From DASRAA01 sp963814165 (GTDB taxonomy: Bacteria > Acidobacteriota > Terriglobia > Terriglobales > Acidobacteriaceae): a DNA stretch of 64,000 nucleotides. The stretch spans positions 353,000-416,999 of the forward strand of contig CAWFBW010000016.1 of assembly GCA_963814165.1 (NCBI GenBank), given 5' to 3'. Shown piece by piece: positions 8,856 to 16,720 of the stretch; the first letter of the stretch is position 1; each line of letters starts with the position of its first letter. The translations under genes and the position numbers were made by a program. The notes beneath the pieces were generated by a model. It was not told where the DNA came from and ran no database searches. It saw nothing but the letters and a program-made list of their open reading frames with translations.

Positions 8856-9344
8856 ATGAAGTGTCCCTTCTGCGGGTTTGAAAACGATAAAGTCGTCGAT
8901 TCGCGTGAGAGCAAGGAAGGCGAATCCATTCGCCGCAGGCGCGAGTGCCTGCAGTGCGAAAAGCGCTTCACCACTTACGAACGCATTGACGAGATTCCAT
9001 ACATGGTCATCAAGAAAGATGGCCGGCGAGAGAAGTTCGAGCGCCAAAAGGTCTTGAACGGTCTGCTGCGGGCGTGCGAGAAGCGTCCGGTCTCAATGTC
9101 TAAGCTGGAGCAGATCGTCAACGATGCCGAAGGATTGGTGGTGGATTCGCCCGAGCGCGAGCGCACCGCCAGCGAAGTCGGCGAGCTCATCATGAATCGC
9201 CTGAAGCGCATCGACAAGGTCGCTTACGTGCGGTTCGCCTCGGTGTACCTCGACTTCAAAGATGTCCGAGAGTTCATGGAAGAGTTGAAAGAATTGCTGG
9301 ATACCAAAGAAAACGCTAACGCAAAATCGAAGACCGTAAACTAG
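8856..9344 (+). CDS. nrdR: Transcriptional repressor NrdR
   Basis: Zinc-ribbon/ATP-cone repressor of ribonucleotide reductase genes. The 162-residue protein begins MKCPFCGFENDKVVDSR and has the second zinc pair CLQCEKRFTTYERID, then an ATP-cone domain (VIKKDGRREKFERQK) that senses dATP/ATP. The ATG at 8856 fits the family length; an upstream in-frame start would add 13 non-conserved residues. It precedes isocitrate dehydrogenase by 14 bases, suggesting co-transcription. Confidence 0.96.
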   Translation: MKCPFCGFENDKVVDSRESKEGESIRRRRECLQCEKRFTTYERIDEIPYMVIKKDGRREKFERQKVLNGLLRACEKRPVSMSKLEQIVNDAEGLVVDSPERERTASEVGELIMNRLKRIDKVAYVRFASVYLDFKDVREFMEELKELLDTKENANAKSKTVN

Positions 9345-9358
9345 CACCGCGAGAGCAC

Positions 9359-10402
9359 ATGGCATATACAGTTACGTTGATTCCCGGCGACGGCATCGGG
9401 CCGGAAGTAGTGCAGGCAACCGTTCGCATTCTGGAAGCTACCGGCGTCAAGTTCGAGTGGGAGAGTTTCGCTGCCGGCGCCGAGGCCTTCGCGAAATACC
9501 AGGAGTACATCCCCAAGGAACTCACCCAGTCGATCGAGCGCACGCACATCGGGCTCAAGGGGCCGGTCACGACTCCAGTGGGTGGCGGCTTCTCCAGCAT
9601 TAATGTGGCGTTGCGCAAGAAGTTCGAGCTGTTCGCCAACTTCCGGCCCATCATCAACTTGCCGGGAGTGCCGACGAAGTATCCCGACGTTGATCTGATC
9701 GTAGTGCGAGAGAACACTGAAGGTCTTTACTCGGGCATCGAGCATGAAGTCGTCCCCGGCGTAGTGGAAAGCCTGAAGATCATCACCGAGAAGGCTTCCA
9801 TGCGCATCAGCAAGTTCGCCTTCGAATATGCGCGCAAGTTCAAGCGCAAAAAGATCCACGCCATCCACAAAGCCAACATCATGAAGATGTCGGACGGCCT
9901 GTTCATCAAGTGCTCGCGGACGGTCTCCCGTGGCTTCCCCGAAATCACCTACGGCGAGCACATTGTGGACAACACCTGCATGCAGCTGGTGATGAATCCC
10001 TACCAGTACGACGTGCTGCTGCTGGAGAACCTGTACGGCGATATCATCTCTGACCTTTGCGCCGCTTTCGTTGGCGGACTTGGACTGGTAGCGGGCGCGA
10101 ACTTCGGCACCGATTGCGCCATCTTCGAGGCGGTACACGGCTCCGCCCCTGACATCGCGGGTAAAGACATGGCGAACCCGACCGCTGTATTACGCTCAGG
10201 CGTGTTGATGCTACACCACCTCGGCGAACACAGCGCCGCCAACCACATTAACGCCGCGCTGGCGCACGTTTACACCGCCAAACAGCATGTCACCCGCGAT
10301 GTTGGAGGTACGGCCGGAACCAGTGAGTTCGCCGACGCCGTTATCGAGGCGCTGCACACGATTCCGGTTCCGCCGCCGGTCACGCGGGAAGTGGAACTGT
10401 AG
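9359..10402 (+). CDS. icd: Isocitrate dehydrogenase, NAD-type (isocitrate/isopropylmalate dehydrogenase family)
   Basis: Oxidatively decarboxylates isocitrate to 2-oxoglutarate in the TCA cycle. The 347-residue length and the motifs TLIPGDGIGPEV, ENTEGLYSGIEHE, YGDIISDLCA and HGSAPDIAGKDMANPTA match the short NAD-dependent IDH3-like branch. The ENTEGLYSG segment favours isocitrate over isopropylmalate as substrate, but the family is closely related to LeuB and homoisocitrate dehydrogenase. Confidence 0.88.
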   Translation: MAYTVTLIPGDGIGPEVVQATVRILEATGVKFEWESFAAGAEAFAKYQEYIPKELTQSIERTHIGLKGPVTTPVGGGFSSINVALRKKFELFANFRPIINLPGVPTKYPDVDLIVVRENTEGLYSGIEHEVVPGVVESLKIITEKASMRISKFAFEYARKFKRKKIHAIHKANIMKMSDGLFIKCSRTVSRGFPEITYGEHIVDNTCMQLVMNPYQYDVLLLENLYGDIISDLCAAFVGGLGLVAGANFGTDCAIFEAVHGSAPDIAGKDMANPTAVLRSGVLMLHHLGEHSAANHINAALAHVYTAKQHVTRDVGGTAGTSEFADAVIEALHTIPVPPPVTREVEL

Positions 10403-10422
10403 CGGGTTTGTCCGCGCAATAT

Positions 10423-10446
10423 GGCAGCCCCGCAACGGCGGCTGCC
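10423..10446 (+). terminator. Hairpin after isocitrate dehydrogenase gene
   Basis: GGCAGCC and GGCTGCC pair across a ten-base loop about 20 bases after the stop codon. Only a weak T-stretch follows, so termination is tentative. Confidence 0.4.
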
Positions 10447-10608
10447 CGCTAACCCGTTTGATACAATACCGCTACGGTCGTTCACGCCGACTGGACGTAA
10501 CGGCACGGCAATTGAGCACAGTTTTGATTCGTCACTCCTACGCAGACATTTAACTGGATTTACGGCCTACCGTTGCCGGGGACGCCTTGCGCGACGCCAG
10601 CGGTGATT

Positions 10609-10622
10609 AGGAGCTTGTTCTG
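10609..10622 (+). promoter_or_regulatory. Shine-Dalgarno site pointing to a CTG start for ctaA
   Basis: AGGAG at 10609-10613 lies six bases ahead of a CTG codon (10620). An in-frame stop at 10608-10610 excludes any earlier start, and no ATG, GTG or TTG occurs in this frame until 10683. Confidence 0.6.
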
Positions 10623-11561
10623 ACCACTCCGACGATTCCGTACAACCAGGCGTACCATCGCTTCGCTGTCTTTCTCGCGAGCATGACCCTGGCGTTGATC
10701 GTGCTGGGAGCGATGGTCACTAGCCACGACGCTGGGCTTTCGGTGCCTGACTGGCCGACCTCGTTCGGTTCCCTGTACAAGATTCCTCCGATGGTAGGCG
10801 GTGTGAAATACGAACACGGCCACCGTATGTTTGCCGAGTTCGTCGGCCTGCTGATCATCGTGATAGCGGTATGGACGCAGCGCGTGGAGCAACGCACGTG
10901 GATGAAAGCCCTGGGCTGGATCGCCCTCGCCGCGGTTATCGGCCAGGGCGTGCTGGGCGGACTGACGGTGCTGTTCGGCTTGCCTTGGTATATCTCCACC
11001 GCGCATGCCACGCTCGCTCAAACGATCTTTTGTGTTGTGACCGCCATGGCGCTCTTCACCAGCAAGAGCTGGCTGCAAGACACCAATCCCATCGCAGAAG
11101 ACGAACTCGCCCCGAGCACTCCCGCGCTGACCACTCTCGCCGCGGCCTGTGTCTGGGTCCAGTTGATTCTCGGTGCGGCCTTTCGCCACACTGGCATTCG
11201 CTTGCTGCCGCACGTCATCGGCGCCTGCGTGGTGACCGCCATGCTCTGCTGGACGGTAGTACGTATCCTGACGCGCTACAACAATGCGGCGCAATTGCGG
11301 CGCCCGGCGCAGTTGATCCTTGCCATGCTGATGGTGCAACTTGGCCTGGGATTCGCCGCCTACACCAGCCGCCTCATCTGGATGCTGAATGCGCCCGCGC
11401 CAGCCACCTACGTCGTCATGAGCACGGTGGCGCATGTAGCCGGCGGAGCAATCGTACTCGCCGCCACGGTCGTGCTGGCTATCCAAACCCGCCGCATGAT
11501 CAGCGTCGGCGGACAAGAAAGAGCAATGACGCCCTCGTCACGAAAGGCCGTAGTTGCATGA
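10620..11561 (+). CDS. ctaA: Haem A synthase (COX15/CtaA family)
   Basis: Oxidises the C8 methyl of haem O to give haem A for cytochrome oxidase. About 313 residues with eight membrane helices in two four-helix halves. Haem-ligand regions are visible: SHDAGLSVPDWPTSFG, YEHGHRMFAEFVG, STAHATLAQ and FRHTGIRLLPHVIG. From the CTG at 10620 the N-terminus reads (M)TTPTIPYNQAYHRFAVFLASM, which completes helix one; starting at ATG 10683 would truncate that helix. The stop overlaps ctaB by four bases (ATGA). Confidence 0.9.
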   Translation: MTTPTIPYNQAYHRFAVFLASMTLALIVLGAMVTSHDAGLSVPDWPTSFGSLYKIPPMVGGVKYEHGHRMFAEFVGLLIIVIAVWTQRVEQRTWMKALGWIALAAVIGQGVLGGLTVLFGLPWYISTAHATLAQTIFCVVTAMALFTSKSWLQDTNPIAEDELAPSTPALTTLAAACVWVQLILGAAFRHTGIRLLPHVIGACVVTAMLCWTVVRILTRYNNAAQLRRPAQLILAMLMVQLGLGFAAYTSRLIWMLNAPAPATYVVMSTVAHVAGGAIVLAATVVLAIQTRRMISVGGQERAMTPSSRKAVVA

Positions 11562-12490
11562 GCACTGCCACCCAGCCATTGGCGATTCCCCACGTAGGAC
11601 TGTCGTCGGCACTGCGCGACTATTCCGTGCTGGTGAAGTCGCGCGTCACCACGCTCATCATCCTCACGACGTGGTGCGGCGCGTACCTCGCGGCGGTAAA
11701 GTCGGGGATCCCGGGACTCTCGTGGTCGGTCTTCAACGCTCTGATCGGCATCGGACTGGTCAGCGGCGGAACTGCCGCCATCAACGAGGTCATGGAGCGC
11801 GACCTCGACGCGCACATGAGGCGTACAGCCCTGCGTCCGCTGGTCACCAAGAGCATGAGCGTCGTTCATGCTTCGGCGATCGCGTTCGGCATGACCCTCG
11901 GCGGTCTTGCGTATCTGTGGTTCGCGACGAACTGGCAAGCTGCCTTGCTCACCGGCCTGACTTCAGCGAGCTACCTGTTGGTGTACACCCCGATGAAGCA
12001 AGTGCACCCCATCTGCACATTCCTGGGCGCATTTCCAGGAGCGATGCCTCCGTTGCTCGGATGGGTGGCCGTGCGCGGCCGCATCGATCCCGAAGCCGTC
12101 GTTCTCTTCGCCATCATGTTTTTCTGGCAGTTCCCGCACTTCCACTCCATCGCGTGGCTCTACCGAGAGGACTACGAGAACGCTGGCGTTCGCATGCTGC
12201 CGGTCGTTCACCCCGACGGCCGCTCCACGGTCCGCGCCATTGTCCTGTATGCTGTCGCGCTGGTGCCGGTTACGCTGGCCCCCACGCTGATGGGCATGAC
12301 CGGATGGACGTACTTCGCCGGAGCGCTCCTGCTGGGCGTCGGCCTGCTGTGGTTCAGCTTGCGCATGTGGACCATGAAGCTGGCTCCCATTGCGCCCGAT
12401 TCCAAAACTCACGCGCGTCACTTGCTGAAAGCCACGGTGATTTACCTGCCGCTGCTGTTTGCCCTGATGATGCTCAACCGCGCGGCATAG
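11558..12490 (+). CDS. ctaB: Protohaem IX farnesyltransferase (haem O synthase)
   Basis: Transfers a farnesyl group to haem B, making haem O for CtaA. The 310-residue UbiA-family membrane protein shows the N-terminal KSRVTTLIILTTWCG helix, the Asp-rich motif NEVMERDLDAHMRRTALRPL, and WQFPHFHSIAWLYREDYENAGVRML, all diagnostic for haem O synthase. The ATG at 11558 overlaps the ctaA stop. A longer reading of this frame from 10871 is only the out-of-frame shadow of ctaA. Confidence 0.96.
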   Translation: MSTATQPLAIPHVGLSSALRDYSVLVKSRVTTLIILTTWCGAYLAAVKSGIPGLSWSVFNALIGIGLVSGGTAAINEVMERDLDAHMRRTALRPLVTKSMSVVHASAIAFGMTLGGLAYLWFATNWQAALLTGLTSASYLLVYTPMKQVHPICTFLGAFPGAMPPLLGWVAVRGRIDPEAVVLFAIMFFWQFPHFHSIAWLYREDYENAGVRMLPVVHPDGRSTVRAIVLYAVALVPVTLAPTLMGMTGWTYFAGALLLGVGLLWFSLRMWTMKLAPIAPDSKTHARHLLKATVIYLPLLFALMMLNRAA

Positions 12491-12527
12491 AATAGAAGCA
12501 GAGTGAATTCCAAGACTGCCACAACTG

Positions 12528-13508
12528 ATGTTAGAAGACCCGCACGCTTCTTCCCTGCGCAGTAATGCCGCGCCCGTCATTCAACTGCAGGACCTCCGCC
12601 ACCAGTACGGCGACCGCATCGCATTGGCGGGCGTGTCGTTCGAGGTCCGTCCGGCCGAGATCTTCGGACTGCTCGGCCCCAACGGCAGCGGCAAGACTAC
12701 GACCTTTCGCATCCTCTCGACGTTGATGGTTCCCTCCGGCGGACGCGCGCTCATCATGGGCCACGATGTTGCCAAGGAACCCGGCAAGGTCCGTAGCCAA
12801 ATCGGCGTCGTCTTCCAGGAGCAGAGCATCGACATCAAGCTCTCAGCGGAAGAAAACCTCATGCTGGTAGGCCACGTGTACGGGTTGCGCGGCGCTGCGT
12901 TGAAGGCGCGCGTCGCGGAGATGCTCTCGCGCGTGGGGCTCGCAGACCGCGCGAAAGAAAAGGTCGAGACCTTTTCCGGCGGCATGAAGCGCCGGCTTGA
13001 ACTGGCCAAGGGTCTGTTGCACCATCCGTCGGTGCTGTTACTCGACGAGCCCACCACCGGCCTAGACCCCGGCGCGCGCCGTGATCTGTGGCAGTACCTC
13101 CAGATCCTGCGCGACGAGGAACACGTTTCCGTTCTGGTCACGACGCACCTCATGGAAGAAGCCGAGCGTTGCGATCGTCTGGCGATATACGCTGAAGGCA
13201 ATGTCGTCGCGCTGGGTACTCCAGCCGAATTGAAAAGCGAAATCGGTGGCGACGTGATTTTGCTCGAAGCCGCCGAGCCCGACGCCCTGGCGCAGCACAT
13301 CGAGCAGCGCTTTGGATTGCAGGCCGCAGTCATCGACAACAAAGTTCGCCTCGAAATCGAGCAGGGCCACCGCTTCGTTACCGATGTGGTCGAAGCCTTT
13401 CCCGGCGAGATCGAAGGCGTATCAGTGCACAAGCCAAGCCTGGAAGACGTCTTCATCCGCCGCACCGGGCATCGATTCTGGACCGAGCAGGAAGAAGACA
13501 AGCATTGA
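12528..13508 (+). CDS. ABC transporter ATP-binding protein (ABC-2 export type)
   Basis: A 326-residue ATPase subunit with Walker A GPNGSGKTT, signature FSGGMKRRLELAKGL and Walker B VLLLDEPTTGLDPGARR. The C-terminal extension of about 80 residues is typical of DrrA/NatA/CcmA-like exporters. It is 37 bases downstream of ctaB and is followed by its permease, an arrangement common beside haem A/cytochrome oxidase biogenesis genes. The substrate is unknown. Confidence 0.92.
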   Translation: MLEDPHASSLRSNAAPVIQLQDLRHQYGDRIALAGVSFEVRPAEIFGLLGPNGSGKTTTFRILSTLMVPSGGRALIMGHDVAKEPGKVRSQIGVVFQEQSIDIKLSAEENLMLVGHVYGLRGAALKARVAEMLSRVGLADRAKEKVETFSGGMKRRLELAKGLLHHPSVLLLDEPTTGLDPGARRDLWQYLQILRDEEHVSVLVTTHLMEEAERCDRLAIYAEGNVVALGTPAELKSEIGGDVILLEAAEPDALAQHIEQRFGLQAAVIDNKVRLEIEQGHRFVTDVVEAFPGEIEGVSVHKPSLEDVFIRRTGHRFWTEQEEDKH

Positions 13509-13590
13509 ACCACAGAGACACTGAGGCACAGAGGTGGTTAAGAACTGAGTCGACTCCGTGCGAATTCCGTGTTCATCCGTGGTGAAGAAG
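13509..13590. repeat. Dispersed intergenic motif of the cacagag / ttcatccgtgg type
   Basis: The gap between the two ABC genes contains ACCACAGAGACACTGAGGCA and then CCGTGTTCATCCGTGG. Near-identical phrases are scattered between genes in many environmental bacterial genomes. Because the second phrase contains a GTG, it creates a false early start (13569) for the permease. Confidence 0.45.
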
Positions 13591-13598
13591 TAACTCTT

Positions 13599-14432
13599 AT
13601 GGCGACACGAACCGCATCCTTACCGGCAACATCCCTGCACGCCCCCGCGCGCAGTCGGAATCGTGCTTCCTCCATTTCTCTGTGGTGGCGTGAGATTGTC
13701 CGCTTTTACCGCCAGCGCAGCCGGGTGGTCGGCGTAATCGCCTCACCACTGCTGTTCTGGCTGGTAATCGGCTCGGGCTTCGGCTCGTCGTTCCGCTCTT
13801 CGGGAGCAGGCGGCCAGCACTACCTCGACTACTTCTTCCCCGGCGCGCTCATCATGATCGTGCTCTTCACCGCCATCTTCACCATGATGACGGTGATCGA
13901 AGACCGCAAGGAGGGCTTTCTGCTCTCGGTGCTGGTCGCGCCCGTCAGCCGCTCAGTCATCGTGCTCGGCAAAGTTCTCGGCGGAGCCACGCTGGCCACC
14001 CTGCAAGGACTCATCTTTCTCGTCTTCGCGCCGTTCCTCGGAATTCACTTCACCTTTGTAAGCTTCGCCCTGACCGTGGTGGTGATTTTCCTGGTTTCGT
14101 TTTCGCTCACCGCGCTCGGCTTCATCATCGCCTGGCCCATGGATTCGACTGGCGGCTTCCACGCCGTGATCAATCTGTTCCTGATTCCGCTGTGGCTATT
14201 CTCGGGCTCGATGTTCCCGCTGTCAGGGGCGTCCTTCTGGATTCGCGCCATCATGCGCATCAACCCGCTGACCTACGGCACCGACGCCCTGCGCATGCTG
14301 CTCTACCCGGGAGAGCTGGCGACAACTTTTCCGTTGAGCACGAACTTGCTTGTGTTGGCCGTATTCACGCTGGTGATGTTCAGCTTCTGCTTCCTGGTGG
14401 CCAATCGTCGCACCACCAAGCCCGCGGCGTAA
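13599..14432 (+). CDS. ABC-2 type transporter permease
   Basis: About 277 residues with six hydrophobic segments and the ABC-2 membrane signature EDRKEGFLLSVLVAPVSR; it ends with a helix before NRRTTKPAA. It pairs with the preceding ATPase to form an exporter. The ATG at 13599 follows a GAAG-type site. A GTG start at 13569 is possible but lies inside a repeat-like stretch. Confidence 0.9.
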   Translation: MATRTASLPATSLHAPARSRNRASSISLWWREIVRFYRQRSRVVGVIASPLLFWLVIGSGFGSSFRSSGAGGQHYLDYFFPGALIMIVLFTAIFTMMTVIEDRKEGFLLSVLVAPVSRSVIVLGKVLGGATLATLQGLIFLVFAPFLGIHFTFVSFALTVVVIFLVSFSLTALGFIIAWPMDSTGGFHAVINLFLIPLWLFSGSMFPLSGASFWIRAIMRINPLTYGTDALRMLLYPGELATTFPLSTNLLVLAVFTLVMFSFCFLVANRRTTKPAA

Positions 14433-14474
14433 TGTGGCGTAATAAGAAATACGCCGTAGAGTGCCATCTTTAAG

Positions 14475-14545
14475 TTTTGTCATCCCGTCCGAAGGGAGCG
14501 TAGCGACCGGAGTCGAGGAACCTGCCTTTTGGACCCTTCCCGGAG
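14475..14545. repeat. GTCATCC-type dispersed intergenic repeat
   Basis: The stretch beginning TTTGTCATCCCGTCCGAAGG and continuing through GCGACCGGAGTCGAGGAACC resembles the short noncoding repeats scattered through acidobacterial intergenic regions. It lies between the ABC permease and the DUF420 gene. Only one copy is in this window, so the call rests on familiarity. Confidence 0.45.
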
Positions 14546-14579
14546 CCCGTAAAGACGCGTCCTGACAGAAATTCGTCTT

Positions 14580-15014
14580 ATGCAATTTTCCCCATCATTC
14601 TTCCCCGCCCTCAATGCCTGCCTCAACGGCACCAGCGCCGTCCTCATCGGCGCTGGCTACTACTGCATCAAGACCGGACGCCGAGTCGCCCACAAGCGCT
14701 TCATGCTCACGGCCTTCGTCACCTCGACGCTCTTCCTCATCTCCTACCTCTACTACCATCTTGTGCTGCGCGCAGGCGTCACTCATTTCAAGGGCGAGGG
14801 CATCTGGCGGCCAGTGTACTTCTCCATCCTGTTGTCGCACACCTTTCTGGCGGTCGTGGTCGTCCCTTTCATCCTGGTGACGCTCTACCGGGCGCTTAAG
14901 GGCAACTTCGCGCGCCACAAGGCCATCGCCCGTTGGACCTTTCCCATCTGGCTTTACGTGTCGGTCACCGGGGTCGTGATTTACGTCATGCTGTACAAGA
15001 TTTTCGTGCACTAG
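14580..15014 (+). CDS. DUF420 family membrane protein
   Basis: A 144-residue protein with four to five membrane helices. Conserved His positions (AHKRFMLTAF, YYHLVLR, SHTFLA, RHKAIARWTFPIWLYVSVTG) match DUF420, a family found with cytochrome oxidase assembly genes. Location behind ctaA, ctaB and the ABC exporter supports a role in terminal-oxidase biogenesis. The biochemical function is not established. Confidence 0.88.
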   Translation: MQFSPSFFPALNACLNGTSAVLIGAGYYCIKTGRRVAHKRFMLTAFVTSTLFLISYLYYHLVLRAGVTHFKGEGIWRPVYFSILLSHTFLAVVVVPFILVTLYRALKGNFARHKAIARWTFPIWLYVSVTGVVIYVMLYKIFVH

Positions 15015-15054
15015 ATTGCGGCGACTCACTCTCCGTCAGATAGAGCACCACTCC

Positions 15055-15170
15055 TGCAGCCCGAAGGGCGTAATTTGTCTTAGCCGTGGGCGTAAGCCCC
15101 CGGAAATCGCGCCTTTTGCCCTCCTGAGCCGGCTTCAGCCGGCGGCACATTGGCGCATCTCGAACTGCGC
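15055..15170. repeat. Hairpin-rich intergenic repeat
   Basis: Within the 320-base gap before ssb lie GGGCGTAAGCCCCC and GCCGGCTTCAGCCGGC, each able to fold on itself. This is a common look for noncoding repeats in acidobacterial genomes. Nothing coding is apparent between 15015 and 15337; the ssb ribosome site (TAGGAG, 15324-15329) closes the gap. Confidence 0.45.
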
Positions 15171-15337
15171 GGCGCCAGCTCAATCACTCCCTCGCCCCTT
15201 TCTGATATCCTTTGCCTTCCCGGTCTGTTGTCCGTTCTGTGGCGGGTGCGGCGTGGACCGCACGCAATGCTGGCGAAGCTGACCTCCGCCCGCAGGCGTT
15301 CCGCTCAATTTCATTGTTTTAGATAGGAGCACTTCTC

Positions 15338-15820
15338 ATGGCAAAGAGCGTTAACAAAGTAATTCTTCTCGGCAACCTGGGCAAGGACCCGGAATTGAAG
15401 ACCACCCCTAGCGGCATGGCGATTGCCACTTTTTCGCTCGCCACCAGTTCGTCCGTCAAAGACAAGGACGGCAACTGGCAGGACCGTACCGAGTGGCACA
15501 ACCTCAAGGCCTTCCAGCGCACCGCCGAGATTGCCGCCCAGTACCTCAAGAAGGGCAACAAGGTTTACGTCGAGGGTCGGCTGCACAGCGAGTCTTGGGA
15601 CGACAAGGAAACCGGCCAGAAGAAGTACAAGACCGAGATCATCGTCAATGAACTCGTCCTGCTCGGTGGTCCGCGCGACGGCGGCGAAGGCGCAAGCGGC
15701 GGCTACAGCGGCTCGAAATCCGGCGGCGCAAAGTCCAACAACTTCGACCAGCGCACTCCCGACCACGACGAAGCCCCGACGCCGGCAGGAGAGATTACGG
15801 ACGAAGACATACCGTTCTGA
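15338..15820 (+). CDS. ssb: Single-stranded DNA-binding protein
   Basis: Coats single-stranded DNA during replication, repair and recombination. The 160-residue protein has an N-terminal OB fold (MAKSVNKVILLGNLGKDPEL...EWHNLKAFQRTAEIAAQYLKKG), a Gly/Ser-rich linker from about residue 110 and the acidic C-terminal tip TDEDIPF that recruits partner proteins. A good ribosome site precedes the ATG and a strong terminator follows. Confidence 0.97.
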   Translation: MAKSVNKVILLGNLGKDPELKTTPSGMAIATFSLATSSSVKDKDGNWQDRTEWHNLKAFQRTAEIAAQYLKKGNKVYVEGRLHSESWDDKETGQKKYKTEIIVNELVLLGGPRDGGEGASGGYSGSKSGGAKSNNFDQRTPDHDEAPTPAGEITDEDIPF

Positions 15821-15845
15821 TACAGCATTAGCTTTCAGCTAGGCA

Positions 15846-15884
15846 ATGTCCCGCTCAGTGTCTACTTGGGCGGGACAATTTTTG
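15846..15884 (+). terminator. Rho-independent terminator of ssb
   Basis: TGTCCCGC (15847-15854) pairs with GCGGGACA (15870-15877), followed by AATTTTT. This is a textbook intrinsic terminator 26 bases after the ssb stop. Confidence 0.85.
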
Positions 15885-15969
15885 GAATCCAATCCTTCCG
15901 GTTTGAGTCTCCCTTCCCGCGCCCCGCATCTTATTGCGCATAATCTGGCCCGACGAAGGAGCTACGCGC

Positions 15970-16356
15970 ATGGCGCGAAAAATCATCTATTGGGCCAGCA
16001 CTGCATTAGTCGCCGCCAGTGGACTCATGGCGGCGTTCGCTTACCTGTCTGGCAGCCCACAGGCAATCGAAGGATTCAAACTCGTGGGCTATCCTCAGCA
16101 GTTGCGAATTCTGCTCGGCATCGCCAAGCCGCTTGGCGCAATCGTTCTGCTCATTCCCGGCTGGCCTAGGCTGAAAGAATGGGCATACGCCGGATTCACC
16201 TTCGCCTGGATCGCAGCAACGGTCGCGCACTATCTCGCAGGGCAGCATGCCGAGTCGGTCACACCGCTAATCTTGCTGGCATTTCTTTTCGTCTCGTACG
16301 TCACCCGGCCAGTCAGTCGTCGGCTGCTTGCCAACAACAACCGGAGTTCCTGGTAA
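15970..16356 (+). CDS. DoxX-like family membrane protein
   Basis: A 128-residue protein with four membrane helices. YWASTALVAASGLMAAFAYL, ILLGIAKPLGAIVLLIPGWP and LKEWAYAGFTFAWIAATVAHY match the DoxX-like family. GAAGGAG ends nine bases before the ATG at 15970, which decides this start over an upstream one at 15934. The role is uncertain; relatives are linked to thiosulfate metabolism or membrane redox. Confidence 0.8.
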   Translation: MARKIIYWASTALVAASGLMAAFAYLSGSPQAIEGFKLVGYPQQLRILLGIAKPLGAIVLLIPGWPRLKEWAYAGFTFAWIAATVAHYLAGQHAESVTPLILLAFLFVSYVTRPVSRRLLANNNRSSW

Positions 16357-16360
16357 ATAA

Positions 16361-16443
16361 CTCGGGGACCTTTAAAACCGTTCCACTCGCCAAACCAGTT
16401 GCCACCAGCTAGCTTGGCGAGTGAAACGCTTGTCGGGTCCCCA
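16361..16443 (+). terminator. Long nested hairpin after the DoxX-like gene
   Basis: An outer arm GGGGACC (16364-16370)/GGTCCCC (16436-16442) encloses an inner arm TTCCACTCGCCAA (16381-16393)/TTGGCGAGTGAA (16414-16425). The stem is far larger than a simple terminator needs. The rest of the gap up to 16720 shows no gene. Confidence 0.5.
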
Positions 16444-16720
16444 ATTGCGCCACTTCGTCTGATACACAAACTACTAGTGCAGCAGGTCATTCGCCATCAG
16501 GTAATATCCGTATTTTTGGGCGGCACTTTCGCAATCGCGCGTCACGTAATCCTGATCAACTACGCTAAGGTCTTTCCTCACTGGAATTGCGGAATCACAC
16601 CGAGATGTTCCGCTGCCAATCCTAGCTAGACTGAAGAGTGAAGCGAGTTGCTGGCCTCGTTTCAGCAATGCGGTGTGCAGGTTACTGCCATCACCGAGAA
16701 ATTTCCATCGGAGGTGCACC

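Noticed and set aside
10871..12490. A 539-residue reading spanning ctaA and ctaB
   Set aside because: The first 229 codons are an Arg/Pro-rich shadow of ctaA in another frame; the true ctaB starts at 11558.
13569..13598. GTG at 13569 as the ABC permease start
   Set aside because: It lies inside a dispersed-repeat-like phrase and has no better ribosome site than the ATG at 13599.
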